A stretch of 64,000 bases of DNA from Ectopseudomonas guguanensis (GCF_900104265.1 NZ_FNJJ01000015.1:62001-126000), one strand, 5' to 3'; shown: positions 19,604-28,490, counted from the first letter of the stretch. Numbers and translations are program-made. Notes: generated by a model not told the origin, from the sequence alone.

Positions 19604-19758
19604 TTATGTCTTTCCCGAACAAAAATAGAAAAAAGCTTACATAAAAATAGATTTAATTAGACATACCTATCAAAGCCATGCAAACGGCGCATTTCCCGAC
19701 TCGCATGATCCGCACTAGCCTCTTCAGCATGACGAAATGATTCTCAACGAGGTGCATC

Positions 19759-19983
19759 ATGCTCAAGACACTGACCTTTACCATCATGCACTTCTGCATC
19801 GCCTTCGGCGTCACCTACGCCCTGACCGGCAGCGTTGCGGCCAGCGGCTTGGTGGCGGCGATCGAGCCGCTGTGCAACTCGGTGGGTTTCTACTTCCACG
19901 AGAAGATCTGGCAGCGTTTCGAACGCAATCGCCAGCCTGCCCCGGAGCGTCCCAAGCACGCCTGGCTGCACCATCAGGCCTGA
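19759..19983 (+). CDS. DUF2061 small membrane protein
   Basis: A 74-residue protein with two transmembrane segments, matching DUF2061: KTLTFTIMHFCIAFGVTYALTGSVAASGLVAAIEPLCNSVGFYFHEKIW. The C-terminal tail is basic with His. Its role is unknown. The start ATG is preceded by GAGG (ACGAGGTGCATC). Confidence 0.87.
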   Translation: MLKTLTFTIMHFCIAFGVTYALTGSVAASGLVAAIEPLCNSVGFYFHEKIWQRFERNRQPAPERPKHAWLHHQA

Positions 19984-19990
19984 CTGAACG

Positions 19991-20006
19991 AGCCGGCCCC
20001 CCGGCT
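19991..20006 (+). terminator. terminator hairpin of DUF2061 gene, T-tract displaced by repeat element
   Basis: AGCCGG / CCGGCT stem with a CCCC loop immediately after the stop codon. The following base begins the TAATGCTG end of a repeat element, so the expected T-tract is missing or replaced. Confidence 0.5.
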
Positions 20007-20192
20007 TAATGCTGTCAAATAAGAAGCGGTCGAACGCGATCAGTCCCCTCGCCCCTCCGGGAGAGGGTTAGGACGGGCCGCGTTCAGAGAGGGGGAATAG
20101 CAGTTCTGCGGTGTTTTCGGCCCTCTCCCCCAACCCCTCTCCCATAAATGGGAGAGGGGAGCCCAGCGCGAGCACCTTAAGCGCCCTGGCTG
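20007..20192. mobile_element. MITE-like element, copy 1 (right end degenerate)
   Basis: Noncoding, highly palindromic. The left end TAATGCTGTCAAATAAG matches the left terminal repeat of the copy at 54176-54366, and the interior (CGATCAGTCCCCTCGCCCC ... CCCATAAATGGGAGAGGGG) is nearly identical to it. The right end keeps CCTTAAG but the outer bases of the inverted repeat have diverged. No target duplication is recognisable. It encodes no transposase and would need one in trans. Confidence 0.75.
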
Positions 20193-20328
20193 ACGTGCTT
20201 GCCCATAACGCCCCGCTACGCAAGTTCCTCCGTAATAAGGCAGGATAGTCTGGCACTTTGCCCTGCTTGCTGCTGTCATAAGCCAGCTGTTCAATCCAGA
20301 CGTTCTCTCAGCCAAAGGGACTTCGCAC

Positions 20329-21627
20329 ATGCCCAGCCTTGCCCGACTCGCCGCCCTGTTCGCTGGCCTGGTCTTCTGTGCCTCGGCGATGGCCGCCGAT
20401 GTGGACGCCGAAAGCTATGGCTTTCCGCTGGCCAATCCGTTCGAGGCCACCATCGCCACCACGCCGCCGGAGCTGCGCCCGGAGCTGCCGGCCGACGGCG
20501 ACATCCGGCAACGCGACTACTCGATTCGCCTGCGCCCTGACCGCGAATTCGAGCTGCTGGACAATTTCTGGCCAGTGACCAGGCTGCACTACCGCCTGGC
20601 CGAGCAGAAAGGCCGTGCGCCGCTGATCTTCATCATCGCCGGCACGGGTGCGCACTACGCCAGCGGCATCAACGAATACCTGAAGAAGCTGTTCTACGGC
20701 GCCGGTTTCCATGTCGTGCAGCTGTCCTCGCCGACCAGCTATGACTTCATGGCTGCCGCCTCGCGCTTCGCCACGCCCGGCTACAGCCCGGAGGATGCCG
20801 ACGACCTGTACCGCGCCATGCAGGCCGTACGCGCCCAGCATCCGAAGCTGGAGGTCAGCGAATTCCTGCTCACCGGTTACAGTCTCGGCGCCCTGCATGC
20901 CGCCTTCGTCAGCCAGATCGACGAAACCCGCCGCGCCTTCGACTTCAAGCGCGTGCTGCTGCTCAACCCGCCGGTCAACCTCTACACCTCGATCACCAAC
21001 CTGGACAAGCTGGTGCAGACCCGCGTGCAGGGCATCGACAACAGCACCAACTTCTATGACCTGGTGCTGGGCAAGCTGACCCGCTACTTCAACGACAAGG
21101 GCTATCTGGATATCAACGAGGCCATGCTCTACGACTTCCAGCAGTCCACCGAGCGCCTGTCGGACGAGCAGATGGCCATGCTCATCGGCACCTCGTTCCG
21201 CTTCTCCTCCGCCGATATCGTGTTCACCTCGGACCTGCTCAACCGCCGCGGCCTGATCACCCCGCGCGACTACCGCATCACCGAGAGCACCAGCCTCACG
21301 CCCTTCTTCCAGATGGCCCTGCGCTGCGACTTCGATTGCTACATCGCCGAGCAGCTGATGCCCATGTGGCGCGCCCGCTACGATGGCGGCAGCCTCAACC
21401 AGCTGATCGAAAAGAGCAGCCTGTACGCCCTGGAGGACTACCTCAAAGGCAGCGACAAGATCGCGGTGATGCACAACGCCGACGACCTGATTCTCGGCCA
21501 GGGCGACATCGGCTTCCTGCGCCGCACCTTTGGCGACCGCCTGACCCTTTACCCGCGCGGCGGGCACTGCGGCAACCTCAACTATCGCGTCAATGCCGAC
21601 GCCATGCTGGAGTTCTTCCGTGGTTAA
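20329..21627 (+). CDS. periplasmic alpha/beta-hydrolase-like protein upstream of mlaA
   Basis: A 432-residue secreted protein with a signal peptide ending near residue 23 (SAMA-A). It has an alpha/beta-hydrolase-like core: IFIIAGTGAHY, a nucleophile elbow GYSLGA (around 184-189), an acidic site in MHNADDLIL and a late histidine in RGGHCGN. Homologues are sometimes annotated as protein kinase, which the sequence does not support. The last codons overlap the GTG start of mlaA by 8 bp, so the two are translationally coupled; this suggests a job in envelope lipid handling, but that is inferred from context. Confidence 0.78.
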   Translation: MPSLARLAALFAGLVFCASAMAADVDAESYGFPLANPFEATIATTPPELRPELPADGDIRQRDYSIRLRPDREFELLDNFWPVTRLHYRLAEQKGRAPLIFIIAGTGAHYASGINEYLKKLFYGAGFHVVQLSSPTSYDFMAAASRFATPGYSPEDADDLYRAMQAVRAQHPKLEVSEFLLTGYSLGALHAAFVSQIDETRRAFDFKRVLLLNPPVNLYTSITNLDKLVQTRVQGIDNSTNFYDLVLGKLTRYFNDKGYLDINEAMLYDFQQSTERLSDEQMAMLIGTSFRFSSADIVFTSDLLNRRGLITPRDYRITESTSLTPFFQMALRCDFDCYIAEQLMPMWRARYDGGSLNQLIEKSSLYALEDYLKGSDKIAVMHNADDLILGQGDIGFLRRTFGDRLTLYPRGGHCGNLNYRVNADAMLEFFRG

Positions 21628-22390
21628 GCACAGCACTCTGATCATCGCCCTGCTGCTGGTCAGCGGGCAGGCACTGGCCGAGAACCAGGTCGACCCTGAC
21701 GGCTTCACCAACCCGCTGCAGAACCTGAAATTCAACCCGGGGCTGGATCAGCAGGAGTTCGAGCGCGCCTCCAGTGATGCCCTGCAGGTCTATGACCCGC
21801 TGGAGTCGTGGAACCGCCGCGTCTACCACTTCAACTACCGTTTCGATCAGTGGGTGTTCCTGCCCGTGGTCGACGGCTACCGCTACGTCACGCCGGACCT
21901 GGTGCAGACCGGCGTGCACAACTTCTTCAATAACCTTGGTGAAATCCCTACGCTGGCCAACAGCGTGCTGCAGTTCAAGGGCAAGCGGGCGATGAACACC
22001 ACCGCGCGCTTGCTGTTCAACACCATTCTCGGTGTCGGTGGTATCTGGGACCCGGCGACGAAAATGGGCCTGCCGAGATTCAACGAAGACTTCGGCCAGA
22101 CAATGGGCTACTACGGCGTGCCTGCCGGCCCCTACCTGATGCTGCCGCTGCTCGGTCCATCGAACCTGCGCGACACCGGCGGGCTGGTGGCCGATTACAG
22201 CCTGGCCAATGCGGTCAACTACCTCGACGTGGCCGACGCCAGCCGCAGCAATCCCGGCATCACCGTCCTGAACATCGTCGACACCCGCGCCAATACCAAC
22301 TTCCGCTACGGCCAGCTCAACTCGCCGTTCGAGTACGAGAAGCTGCGCTACTTCTACAGTGAGTCGCGCAAGCTGCGGATCGCCGACTGA
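21620..22390 (+). CDS. mlaA: MlaA/VacJ-family phospholipid-transport protein
   Basis: A 256-residue MlaA (VacJ) homologue, the outer-membrane part of the Mla system that removes misplaced phospholipid from the outer leaflet. The family core is clear: YDPLESWNRRVYHFNYRFDQWVFLPV, FFNNLGEIPTLANSVLQ, EDFGQTMGYYGVPAGPYLMLPLLGPSNLRDTGG. The GTG start is chosen because it gives a signal peptide directly (VKHSTLIIALLLVSGQALA-E); no lipobox Cys is present, unlike E. coli MlaA. Coupled to the upstream hydrolase gene by overlap. Confidence 0.93.
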   Translation: MVKHSTLIIALLLVSGQALAENQVDPDGFTNPLQNLKFNPGLDQQEFERASSDALQVYDPLESWNRRVYHFNYRFDQWVFLPVVDGYRYVTPDLVQTGVHNFFNNLGEIPTLANSVLQFKGKRAMNTTARLLFNTILGVGGIWDPATKMGLPRFNEDFGQTMGYYGVPAGPYLMLPLLGPSNLRDTGGLVADYSLANAVNYLDVADASRSNPGITVLNIVDTRANTNFRYGQLNSPFEYEKLRYFYSESRKLRIAD

Positions 22391-22396
22391 GGGCAG

Positions 22397-22425
22397 GTAA
22401 TGGATCGAATAATTCGATTCATTAC
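22397..22425. promoter_or_regulatory. 29-bp near-perfect palindrome upstream of pirin gene
   Basis: Centre at 22411; inner arms ATCGAAT / ATTCGAT are perfect and outer arms GTAATG / CATTAC are perfect, with one mismatch per arm between them. It lies just past the mlaA stop and about 75 bp before the pirin start. AT content and lack of a T-tract fit an operator better than a terminator. Confidence 0.5.
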
Positions 22426-22499
22426 GTGAGAATTTTCCACCCAAATATCGATTCGATGCGACTAGCATGGCGTCATTCCTCGCTAACCAGGAGCCCGTC

Positions 22500-23354
22500 A
22501 TGACTTCACATCGCCGCGTCATCAGCATCCAGCCTGGCCAACCGGCCTCCGACGGCGCCGGCGTGCGCCTCAACCGCGTGATCGGCGGGCCGGGCCTGGA
22601 GCGTTTCGACCCCTTCCTGATGCTCGACGAGTTTTCCACCGACAACCCCGACGACTACATCGCCGGCTTCCCCCCGCACCCGCACCGCGGCTTCGAGACC
22701 ATCACCTACATGCTCGAAGGGCGCATGCGGCACGAGGATCACCTGGGCAACGTCGGCCTGCTTGGCAGCGGCGGCGTGCAGTGGATGACCGCCGCGCGCG
22801 GCATCATCCACAGCGAGATGCCCGAGCAGGAGTCCGGTGCCATGCGCGGCTTCCAGCTCTGGCTCAACCTGCCGGCCAAGGACAAGCTGGGCGAAGCGGG
22901 TTATCGCGACATTCCCGCTACGGAGATTCCACGCGTCCACACGGCGTCCGGCGTCGAGGTGGTGGTGATCGCCGGCGAGTTCGACGATGGCGAGATACGT
23001 CAGGCCGGCGCGGTGCAGCGCCCGCACACCGAGCCGCAACTGTTCGACCTGCATCTGCCCGCCGGTGCCCGGATCGCGCCGCGCCTGGCCGATGGTCAGC
23101 GGGTCATGCTCTACGTCTACCAAGGCCTGCTCGAACTGCCCGCGGCCGACGCGCAAGCGGTCAGTGCCGGGCGCCTGGTACGGCTATCGGATCAAGGCGA
23201 ACTGCAGCTGGCCAGTACGCATGGCGCGCGGGTGCTGTTGATCGCCGGCACCCCGCTGAACGAGCCCATCGTGCAGTACGGACCGTTCGTGATGAACAGC
23301 CGCGAGGAAATCGAGCAGGCCCTGCGCGACTTCCGTGACGGCGTGCTGGCCTGA
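22500..23354 (+). CDS. pirin-family protein
   Basis: A 284-residue bicupin of the pirin family, cytosolic metal-binding proteins; some bacterial members are quercetin 2,3-dioxygenases. The N-terminal cupin has the metal ligands HPHRGFETITYMLEGRMRHEDHLG (His-His...His, Glu) and GGVQWMTAARGIIHSE. The C-terminal cupin and family pirin_C domain follow. The ATG with AGGAG upstream was chosen over an upstream in-frame ATG. A palindrome in the upstream gap may be an operator. Confidence 0.92.
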   Translation: MTSHRRVISIQPGQPASDGAGVRLNRVIGGPGLERFDPFLMLDEFSTDNPDDYIAGFPPHPHRGFETITYMLEGRMRHEDHLGNVGLLGSGGVQWMTAARGIIHSEMPEQESGAMRGFQLWLNLPAKDKLGEAGYRDIPATEIPRVHTASGVEVVVIAGEFDDGEIRQAGAVQRPHTEPQLFDLHLPAGARIAPRLADGQRVMLYVYQGLLELPAADAQAVSAGRLVRLSDQGELQLASTHGARVLLIAGTPLNEPIVQYGPFVMNSREEIEQALRDFRDGVLA

Positions 23355-23379
23355 AACACAAGAGCCGGATTGGTTGCAG

Positions 23380-23396
23380 GGCGCGCCATGCGCGCC
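23380..23396. terminator. GC hairpin between convergent pirin and patatin genes
   Basis: GGCGCGC / GCGCGCC stem with a CAT loop in the 82-bp convergent gap. No T-tract follows in either direction, so termination activity is uncertain. Confidence 0.35.
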
Positions 23397-23436
23397 AGGG
23401 AACGGCGCGCAGCCAACCCGCTACAGACGATAGGGC

Positions 23437-24618
23437 TCAGGCAGGCTGCGCCACTTCGGCCAGACCGAGAAAACGGCAGAGGTCGGCCTTGCGCGTCATC
23501 GCATCCTGGTACCCCAGCTCGATCAGCTCGCTGCAGTAGCCGGGCTCGAACAGCAGATAACTGAGCACACCGGCGCCACCGGCCTTGGTCGCCCCCGGGC
23601 CACGCAGGAACAGGCGCAGTGCCTTGGGCAGCTCACGCTGATGGCGCGCGGCGATCTGATCCAGCGGCCGGCTCGGCGCAATCACCAGCACCTCCACCGG
23701 ATTGAGACCCAGCCCGCGCGGACGGCGCTCTGGCGGCACCAGCGCGCTCATCTGATTGAGCCGCTCGAGCAGTTCGATGTCGGTTTCCAGATTGTCGATG
23801 AAGGTGCTGTTGAGCATGTGCCCGCCGATCTGCGCCAGGCTCGGCGGCCGCGTGCTCGCCACCCGCGGCAGTGCAGCATTGGGCTCGAGCTGGGCATTGC
23901 CGCTGACACCGATCACCAGCACGCGGCTGGCGCCCAGGTGCAGCGCCGGGCTGATCGGCGCTGCCTGGCGCACGGCGCCGTCACCGAAGTATTCGCGGTT
24001 GATCTTCACCGGCGGGAAGATCAGCGGGATCGACGCGCTGGCGAGCAGGTGGTGCAGTTGCAGGCGGGTCGGCACGCCCACGCGGCGATGGCGGAACCAG
24101 GGATCGATGGTGGCGCGGCCCTGGTAGAAGGTCACCGCCTGGCCGCTCTCGTAGCCGAAGGCCGTGACCGCCACCGCGCGCAGTTGACGGTGGCGCACCG
24201 CCGCCGCGATGCCGGAAAAGTCCAGCTCGCGCTGCAGCAGTTCACGCAGCGGTGAGCTGTCGAGCAGTGCCACCGGAACGTCACGCCCCAGGCCGAGCAG
24301 GCTGTGCCCGATGAAGCGCGCCGCCTGACGCAGCACACCCGGCCAATCACTGCGGTACACCATATGGGTGTGAAAGCCCTGCCAGACCGTGGTCAGACGG
24401 CGCACCGCCTCGCCGAACTGCAGCGCGCCACAGGCCAGGCCAACGGCATTGATCGCCCCGGCCGAGGTGCCCACTATTACCGGAAAGGGGTTGTGCGAGG
24501 TGTCCGGCAGCAGATCGGCGATGGCCGCCAGCACCCCGACCTGATAGGCCGCCCGCGCCCCGCCACCGGAGAGAATCAGGCCGGTGACGGGCTCAGGGGA
24601 ATGGGCAACTGCGGTCAT
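23437..24618 (-). CDS. patatin-like phospholipase
   Basis: A 393-residue serine lipid hydrolase with the patatin catalytic dyad. The oxyanion loop is LSGGGARAAYQ (around 16-26), the nucleophile elbow GTSAG (around 50) and the aspartate is in FGDGAVRQ (D-G-A motif). No signal peptide is seen. DUF3336-like features are absent; the C-terminal third is Arg-rich and family-specific. It precedes the lipid A acyltransferase gene's end by 35 bp on the same strand, so the two may form one transcript. Confidence 0.87.
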   Translation of the reverse strand: MTAVAHSPEPVTGLILSGGGARAAYQVGVLAAIADLLPDTSHNPFPVIVGTSAGAINAVGLACGALQFGEAVRRLTTVWQGFHTHMVYRSDWPGVLRQAARFIGHSLLGLGRDVPVALLDSSPLRELLQRELDFSGIAAAVRHRQLRAVAVTAFGYESGQAVTFYQGRATIDPWFRHRRVGVPTRLQLHHLLASASIPLIFPPVKINREYFGDGAVRQAAPISPALHLGASRVLVIGVSGNAQLEPNAALPRVASTRPPSLAQIGGHMLNSTFIDNLETDIELLERLNQMSALVPPERRPRGLGLNPVEVLVIAPSRPLDQIAARHQRELPKALRLFLRGPGATKAGGAGVLSYLLFEPGYCSELIELGYQDAMTRKADLCRFLGLAEVAQPA

Positions 24619-24653
24619 CGGGCGATCCTGACTTTCTCTTGAGTATAGGTGCG

Positions 24654-25586
24654 CTAACGACGCTTACCGTACAGCTTCGGCTCGCCCTCGGGGCGCGTCT
24701 TGAAGCGGCGATGCGCCCACAGGTACTGCTCCGGGCAGGCACTGACCACCTGCTCGATCCACTGGTTGATGCGCAGGCAATCGGCCTCTTCGCTCTCGCC
24801 GGGGAAGCCTTCGAGCGGCGCATGGATCACCAGCCGATAACCGCTGCCATCGGCCAGGCGCTGCTGGGTGAAGGGCACCACACGCGCCTTGCCCAGGCGG
24901 GCGAACTTGGTGGTGGCGGTGACCGTTGCCGCCTGGATGCCGAACAGCGGCACGAAGATGCTCTGCTTGCGCCCGTAGTCCTGGTCCGGCGCGTACCAGA
25001 TGGCGCGGCCGGCGCGCAGCACCTTGAGCATGGCGCGAATGTCCTCGCGCTCGATGGCGGTGGCATCTAGGTTGTGGCGCTCGCGGCCACGGCGCTGGAT
25101 GAAATCGAATAGCGGGTTCTTGTGCTCGCGGTACATGCCGTCGATGGTGTGCAGCTGGCCGAGCAGCGCCGCGCCGATCTCCAGGGTGGTGAAGTGCACC
25201 GCCATGAGGATCACGCCCTGCCCTGCGGCCTGCGCCTGCTGCAGATGCTCGAGACCTTCGACATGGGCCAGCTTTGCCAGGCGCGACCTGGGCCACCACC
25301 AGCTCATGGCCATCTCGAAGAAGGCGATACCGGTGGAGGCAAAATTCTCCCTGAGCAGGCGCTCGCGCTCGGCGGCGCTCTTGGCCGGGAAGCACAGCTC
25401 GAGATTGCGCGCGGCGATGCGCCGGCGCGAGCCGGCCGTGCGATACATCAGCCAGCCCAGCGCCCGCCCCAGCTTCAGCTGCAGGCCGTAGGGCAACTGC
25501 ACCACCAGCCACAGCAGCCCAAGGCCCAGCCACAGCGGCCAGAAGCGCGGGTGAAGAAAATAGGCGCGAAAGCGGGGGCGATCCAT
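24654..25586 (-). CDS. htrB: lipid A late acyltransferase (LpxL/HtrB family)
   Basis: A 310-residue inner-membrane enzyme that transfers a secondary acyl chain onto lipid A. One N-terminal transmembrane helix (FWPLWLGLGLLWLVVQLPYG) is followed by the catalytic H-x4-E motif in AVHFTTLEIGA, and MYREHKNPLFD and WYAPDQDYG are family landmarks. The ATG giving MDRPRFRAYF is preferred, with GGAAA upstream. It is divergent from minC, the same arrangement I recall for a P. aeruginosa HtrB homologue next to minCDE. Confidence 0.93.
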   Translation of the reverse strand: MDRPRFRAYFLHPRFWPLWLGLGLLWLVVQLPYGLQLKLGRALGWLMYRTAGSRRRIAARNLELCFPAKSAAERERLLRENFASTGIAFFEMAMSWWWPRSRLAKLAHVEGLEHLQQAQAAGQGVILMAVHFTTLEIGAALLGQLHTIDGMYREHKNPLFDFIQRRGRERHNLDATAIEREDIRAMLKVLRAGRAIWYAPDQDYGRKQSIFVPLFGIQAATVTATTKFARLGKARVVPFTQQRLADGSGYRLVIHAPLEGFPGESEEADCLRINQWIEQVVSACPEQYLWAHRRFKTRPEGEPKLYGKRR

Positions 25587-25792
25587 GAGGCGTTTCCGAT
25601 CACATACAAAGTCGCGCATTCTAACCCAGTTTTCCCGAGCGCCCCGGTGACGTCGCTGCCGACAAAAGCGAATCACGACAGCCATCATCCTCGCCCCGCC
25701 CCACCTCGCTGACGCGCGCGGCTTGCGGCATGCAGCTCGAATCGCTATAAGTCCGGCATCTTTCGACTCGCCACAAGGCCCATCGCACCACC

Positions 25793-26521
25793 ATGAGCCA
25801 AGCCGACCTCCTCGCCCAGGCCCCCGTATTCCAGCTCAAGGGCAGCATGCTTGCCATCACCGTGATGGAACTGGCGCACAACGATCTCGAACGCCTCGAC
25901 GCGCAACTGACGGAAAAGGTCGCCCAGGCCCCGGCCTTCTTCAGCAACACCCCGCTGGTGCTGGCGCTGGACAAGCTACCGCAAGGCGAAGGCGAGCTGG
26001 ACCTGGCCGAGCTGATGGCCGTGTGCCGCCGCCATGGCCTGCGGACCCTGGCCATCCGCGCCTCGCGTGAAAGCGACGTGGCTGCCGCCGAAGCCATGGA
26101 TCTGCCCGTGCTGCCGCCCTCCGGCGCCCGCGAACGGCCCATCGACCCGGCACCGAAGAAGGTCGAGGAAAAGCCGGCAGAGCCCGAGCACAAACCCAGC
26201 CGCATCGTCACCACCCCGGTACGCGGCGGCCAGCAGGTCTACGCTCAGGGCGGCGATCTGATCGTCCTGGCCCCCGTCAGTGCCGGGGCGGAACTTCTCG
26301 CCGATGGCAACATCCATGTTTACGCGCCCATGCGTGGCCGCGCCCTCGCCGGCATCAAGGGCAACACCAAGGCGCGGATTTTCTGTCAGCAAATGGGCGC
26401 CGAAATGCTGTCGATCGCCGGCCATTACAAGGTCGCCGAAGATCTGCGCCGCGACCCGCTCTGGGGTGATGCGGTACACGTCAGCCTGTCGGGTGACGTG
26501 TTGAACATCACCCGCCTTTAA
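25793..26521 (+). CDS. minC: septum site-determining protein MinC
   Basis: A 242-residue FtsZ assembly inhibitor that works with MinD at the membrane to block division near poles. N-terminal MinC_N domain (FQLKGSMLAITVMELAHNDL), a Pro/Lys-rich linker (roughly 115-140) and the C-terminal beta-helix domain (TPVRGGQQVYAQGGDLIVLAPVSAGAELLADGNIHVYAPMRGRALAG) are complete. First of the minCDE operon, 101 bp before minD. Confidence 0.98.
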   Translation: MSQADLLAQAPVFQLKGSMLAITVMELAHNDLERLDAQLTEKVAQAPAFFSNTPLVLALDKLPQGEGELDLAELMAVCRRHGLRTLAIRASRESDVAAAEAMDLPVLPPSGARERPIDPAPKKVEEKPAEPEHKPSRIVTTPVRGGQQVYAQGGDLIVLAPVSAGAELLADGNIHVYAPMRGRALAGIKGNTKARIFCQQMGAEMLSIAGHYKVAEDLRRDPLWGDAVHVSLSGDVLNITRL

Positions 26522-26622
26522 CGGATACTTCCGCCACTTTTCAGGGACACAAAAGGGCATCTGGAAGCCTTGAATGGCCTACGGATTCCCGCGTTTATCT
26601 TCATTTTTTGGGGTGAATCACC

Positions 26623-27438
26623 TTGGCCAAGATCCTCGTAGTCACTTCCGGCAAGGGTGGCGTCGGTAAAACCACCACCAGCGCTGCCATCGGTACCGGT
26701 CTCGCCCTGCGCGGCCACAAGACCGTCATCGTCGACTTCGACGTCGGCCTGCGTAACCTCGACCTGATCATGGGCTGCGAACGCCGCGTGGTGTACGACT
26801 TCGTCAACGTGGTCAACGGCGAAGCCACCCTGACCCAGGCCCTGATCAAGGACAAGCGCCTCGAAAACCTCTACGTGCTGGCCGCCAGCCAGACCCGTGA
26901 CAAGGACGCGCTGACCCAGGAAGGCGTGGAGAAGGTGATCAGCGAGCTGTCGGAAAACTTCGAGTTCGTGGTCTGCGATTCGCCGGCCGGTATCGAGAAA
27001 GGTGCCCACCTGGCGATGTACTTCGCCGACGAGGCCATCGTCGTGACCAACCCGGAAGTCTCCTCGGTGCGCGACTCCGACCGCATGCTCGGCCTGCTGG
27101 CGAGCAAATCGCGCCGCGCCGAGAAAGGCGAGGAGCCGATCAAGGAACACCTGCTGCTGACCCGCTACAACCCCGAGCGCGTTACCAAGGGCGAGATGCT
27201 CGGCGTCGAAGACGTCGAGGAAATCCTCGCCATCCGCCTGCTCGGCGTGATCCCCGAATCCCAGGCCGTGCTCAAGGCTTCCAACCAGGGTATCCCGGTC
27301 ATCCTCGATGACCAGAGCGACGCTGGCCAGGCCTACAGCGACGCAGTCGATCGCCTGCTCGGCAAGGACGTGCCGCACCGCTTCCTGGACGTGAAGAAGC
27401 AGGGCTTCCTGCAGCGCCTGTTTGGAGGTCGAGAATGA
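26623..27438 (+). CDS. minD: septum site-determining ATPase MinD
   Basis: A 271-residue ParA/MinD-family ATPase that recruits MinC to the membrane and oscillates with MinE. The deviant Walker A is GKGGVGKTT (Lys11 and Lys16), switch regions are FDVGLRNLD and CDSPAGIEKGA, and the C-terminal membrane-targeting helix is FLQRLFGG. The start codon is TTG, deduced from the fixed family N-terminus AKILVVTSGKGG and the GGGGTGA site upstream. Its end overlaps minE by 4 bp. Confidence 0.98.
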   Translation: MAKILVVTSGKGGVGKTTTSAAIGTGLALRGHKTVIVDFDVGLRNLDLIMGCERRVVYDFVNVVNGEATLTQALIKDKRLENLYVLAASQTRDKDALTQEGVEKVISELSENFEFVVCDSPAGIEKGAHLAMYFADEAIVVTNPEVSSVRDSDRMLGLLASKSRRAEKGEEPIKEHLLLTRYNPERVTKGEMLGVEDVEEILAIRLLGVIPESQAVLKASNQGIPVILDDQSDAGQAYSDAVDRLLGKDVPHRFLDVKKQGFLQRLFGGRE

Positions 27439-27689
27439 ATATTTTTGACTTCTTGCGTTCGCGCAAGAAGGAAACCACAGCATCAATCGCCAAGGAGCGC
27501 CTGCAGATCATCGTTGCCCACGAACGTGGCCAGCGCAGCCAGCCGGACTACCTGCCTGCCCTGCAGCAGGAGCTGGTCGAGGTGATCCGCAAGTACGTCA
27601 ACATCGAATCGGACCAGGTACAGGTCGCGCTGGAAAACCAGGGCAGCTGCTCGATCCTGGAGCTGAACATTACCCTGCCGGATCGCTGA
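27435..27689 (+). CDS. minE: cell division topological specificity factor MinE
   Basis: An 84-residue MinE that stimulates MinD ATPase and restricts MinCD to the poles. The N-terminal amphipathic region MNIFDFLRSRKKETTASIAKERLQIIVAHER holds the anti-MinCD helix, followed by the dimerisation domain (LPALQQELVEVIRKYVNI). GGAGG upstream and the ATGA overlap with minD indicate coupled translation. Confidence 0.98.
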   Translation: MNIFDFLRSRKKETTASIAKERLQIIVAHERGQRSQPDYLPALQQELVEVIRKYVNIESDQVQVALENQGSCSILELNITLPDR

Positions 27690-27750
27690 TCGATCCTGGC
27701 CATGCGCACGGCGGCTTCGGCCGCCGTGTTCGTTTGTAGCAACGCGCCCC

Positions 27751-27817
27751 TGTAGGAGCGGATTCATCCGCGAAGCTTCTACAGGCCAAAAGCATCGCGG
27801 ATGAATCCGCTCCTACA
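27751..27817. repeat. REP-like inverted repeat (TGTAGGAGCGGATTCATCCGCGA type)
   Basis: Two 23-base arms, TGTAGGAGCGGATTCATCCG-CGA and its perfect complement, face each other around a 21-base spacer. It is the common Pseudomonas-type palindromic repeat and lies between minE and rluA. Confidence 0.9.
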
Positions 27818-27831
27818 CCAGCCCACACATC

Positions 27832-28467
27832 ATGCCGCTAAGCCAGATCGAAATTCTCCACCAGGACGCCGCCCTGCTGGTGATCAACAAGCCCACCCTG
27901 CTACTGTCGGTGCCCGGCCGCGCCGATGACAACAAGGATTGCCTGGTCACCCGCCTGCAGGAAAACGGCTACCCCGAGGCGCGCATCGTGCATCGGCTGG
28001 ACTGGGAAACCTCCGGCATCATCGTCCTGGCCCGCGATGCCGACAGCCACCGCGAGCTGTCGCGCCAGTTCCATGACCGTGAAACCGAGAAGGCCTACAC
28101 CGCGCTGTGCTGGGGCCAGCCGCAGGCCGACAGCGGCAGCATCGACCTGCCGCTGCGCTACGACCCACCGACCAAGCCGCGCCACGTGGTCGATCACGAA
28201 CTGGGCAAACACGCCCTGACCCACTGGCGCATCATCGAGCGCTGCGGCGACTGGTGCCGGGTCGAGCTCACCCCCATCACCGGGCGCTCGCACCAGCTGC
28301 GCGTGCATATGCTGTCCATCGGCCATCCGCTGCTGGGCGACCGTCTGTACGCCCACGAACAGGCCCTGGCCGCTCACGAGCGCCTGTGCCTGCACGCCAG
28401 CATGCTCGCCCTCACCCACCCGCAAACAGGCGAACGCATGCGCTTCGAGTGTCCGGCACCGTTCTGA
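27832..28467 (+). CDS. rluA: RluA-family rRNA/tRNA pseudouridine synthase
   Basis: A 211-residue pseudouridine synthase. The catalytic motif HRLDWETSG carries the essential Asp, and the C-terminal GRSHQLRVHMLSIGHPLLGDRLY is typical for RluA-type enzymes that modify 23S rRNA and tRNA. The length is close to E. coli RluA (219), and there is no S4 domain. Its position after minE matches the Pseudomonas order. Confidence 0.93.
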   Translation: MPLSQIEILHQDAALLVINKPTLLLSVPGRADDNKDCLVTRLQENGYPEARIVHRLDWETSGIIVLARDADSHRELSRQFHDRETEKAYTALCWGQPQADSGSIDLPLRYDPPTKPRHVVDHELGKHALTHWRIIERCGDWCRVELTPITGRSHQLRVHMLSIGHPLLGDRLYAHEQALAAHERLCLHASMLALTHPQTGERMRFECPAPF

Positions 28468-28490
28468 TCACTCCGGCCCGCGTGACAACC

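Noticed and set aside
27751..27817. CRISPR repeat
   Set aside because: The similar palindromes scattered through the window are single or paired inverted repeats in gene gaps, not regularly spaced direct repeats with spacers.
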